Part shown: positions 62,961 through 64,000 of the stretch, piece after piece
Layout: each line of letters begins with the position of its first letter
Position numbering within the stretch: position 1 is the stretch's first letter
From: Cardiocondyla obscurior
Taxonomy: Eukaryota; Arthropoda; Insecta; Hymenoptera; Formicidae
Direction of reading: 5' to 3'
Length of the DNA stretch: 64,000 nt
Assembly: GCF_019399895.1 (NCBI RefSeq)
Contig: NC_091868.1
Location: forward strand, 6,697,593-6,761,592
Notes under the pieces: model-generated
Seen by the model: only the letters and a program-made list of their open reading frames with translations
Databases searched by the model: none
Told to the model about the DNA's origin: nothing
Program-made: the position numbers and the translations under genes

Positions 62961-64000
62961 GTGCATTTATGTATGTGTATATATGCACTGGTCATTTACA
63001 TCGCGCGTGGGTGCGTGACGATATCTATGTTATCATCGCGAACAAGTGCGGGTCCGTAATTTTATTCATGTGGGATAGTGGCGCCTATTCAAATACTACC
63101 TTCGGTCTTGGCCCTTTTTATATGCAGCAAAGCGATCTCAATTTTTATATGTTTTTTATCAAGTGGCACGTTTAACGCATTCAAGCTGGAAGAACGTGCG
63201 ACGATCTCACTGTAATTTAAAGGTTCACACGGAAAAAGAGATAGTAATAGACAAAGTCGGAAGAATTGACATCTATGTTGATTTAATAATTTTTCTTTAA
63301 TGCTTTTTTTTTTATTAGTTGATATAACTATTTTTATCGATTTACGAAAATTGCGCAACAAAAAATTAATTTTCTAAATTAATCGCGCGAAATGACATTC
63401 GACATTTTAACAAAGGCATTGCAGATATTGAACGAATATTGACATGTGATTCTCGTTCTGTATATGTCGTTATATATATTGAGTAAACTTATTCAGATAA
63501 GCGTAATAAGATATATAGTAACATAATTGGATATACGCTTGTATATGTGGAATATATGAAGTCGTTAGATGATAAATATATGTCTTATTATATTTCGATG
63601 TCGAGATAAGAAAATTAAACTTTTAGATCCATATCGCTATCAGATATTATTTCGATATTGGACTCTTATTTAATTGTGCCGTTAACAAAAAAATTCTTGA
63701 CAACGTCGAATTAATTAATTATCTCTGTTAAATGAATTCTTTAGTTCTGCCAGCTCCAACGAATGCTTTTTGTCGGATAGTATTTTTCTAGTATAGTTTG
63801 CGTCTCATCCAGAGAAATTTTCTATTTTTACAGCAATTACAAGTTATGTATTTACACAAATGTTTCGTTTACTTCTTTTTGTTTTTTTTTTAATGAACTG
63901 CTCATTATTTTATTTGATTTTTTCTTACATCAGGTAAGTGCATTTTATTTATTTATATTTCTTTTTATAATTTGGTTTTCATAATTTAACATATTGTTTA
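62961..64000. other. AT-rich sequence downstream of the ADAMTSL gene, no gene seen
   Basis: This is mostly AT-rich DNA with short TATATA runs (63460-63590). A plus-strand 68-codon frame (62969-63175) and a minus-strand 90-codon frame (63089-63361) have no recognisable domain and are probably chance. Confidence 0.5.

Noticed and set aside
1..64000. CRISPR arrays, bacterial-type operons, ribosome binding sites, tRNA or rRNA genes, intact transposases, telomeric repeats
   Set aside because: None were recognised. The sequence is clearly nuclear DNA of an animal, and no spaced repeat array, B-box-like tRNA core or transposase motif was seen by eye. A tRNA scan and repeat library search were not possible.

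Overview
This window looks like nuclear DNA from an insect. Its genes are split by GT-AG introns, the spacing is wide (one intron is about 29 kb), homopolymer A/T tracts are common, and CpG is abundant with no sign of depletion. The two recognisable genes are animal genes. The CpG-dense, AT-biased composition and the gene structure fit a hymenopteran such as an ant. That placement is inference, because no marker here fixes the species.

Layout. (1) Bases 1-701, minus strand: the first two coding exons of an MFSD12-type major facilitator transporter, which runs off the left edge. (2) Bases 702 to about 19,600: mostly non-coding. It holds a 45-bp-arm RNA-like hairpin (1785-1890), a 20-bp perfect palindrome, an imperfect 343-bp tandem duplication (about 5,994-6,680), and several weak candidate exons or promoter-proximal segments. 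(3) Bases 19,602-62,422, plus strand: one large secreted-matrix gene of the ADAMTS-like (ADAMTSL) family. I could reconstruct 18 coding exons whose phases all fit, giving 2,667 nt and 888 residues. The order is signal peptide, thrombospondin type-1 repeat (TSR) 1, ADAMTS cysteine-rich domain, spacer, basic linker, TSR2-7, PLAC domain, stop. No metalloprotease catalytic domain lies between the signal peptide and TSR1, so this is an ADAMTSL and not an ADAMTS protease. The closest named insect gene is probably Drosophila lonely heart (loh); the domain order also resembles vertebrate ADAMTSL4 and ADAMTSL6/THSD4. (4) Bases 62,423-64,000: its 3' untranslated region with several AATAAA signals, then AT-rich sequence without a recognisable gene.

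The two genes point away from each other and share no evident pathway. MFSD12 is a membrane transporter known in mammals from lysosomes and melanosomes; the ADAMTSL product should be an extracellular matrix protein. The 29.4-kb first coding intron (19,738-49,116) is the largest object in the window. I saw no convincing gene, RNA gene or transposon inside it, and its many short open frames look like chance products of CpG-rich DNA with few stops.

I did not find an undescribed multi-gene system. The observations most worth checking are the hairpin, the repeated phase-0 intron position across TSR4-7, the in-frame stop that overlaps the exon-10 donor site, the basic cleavage-like site between the two halves of the ADAMTSL protein, and the candidate alternative first exons.
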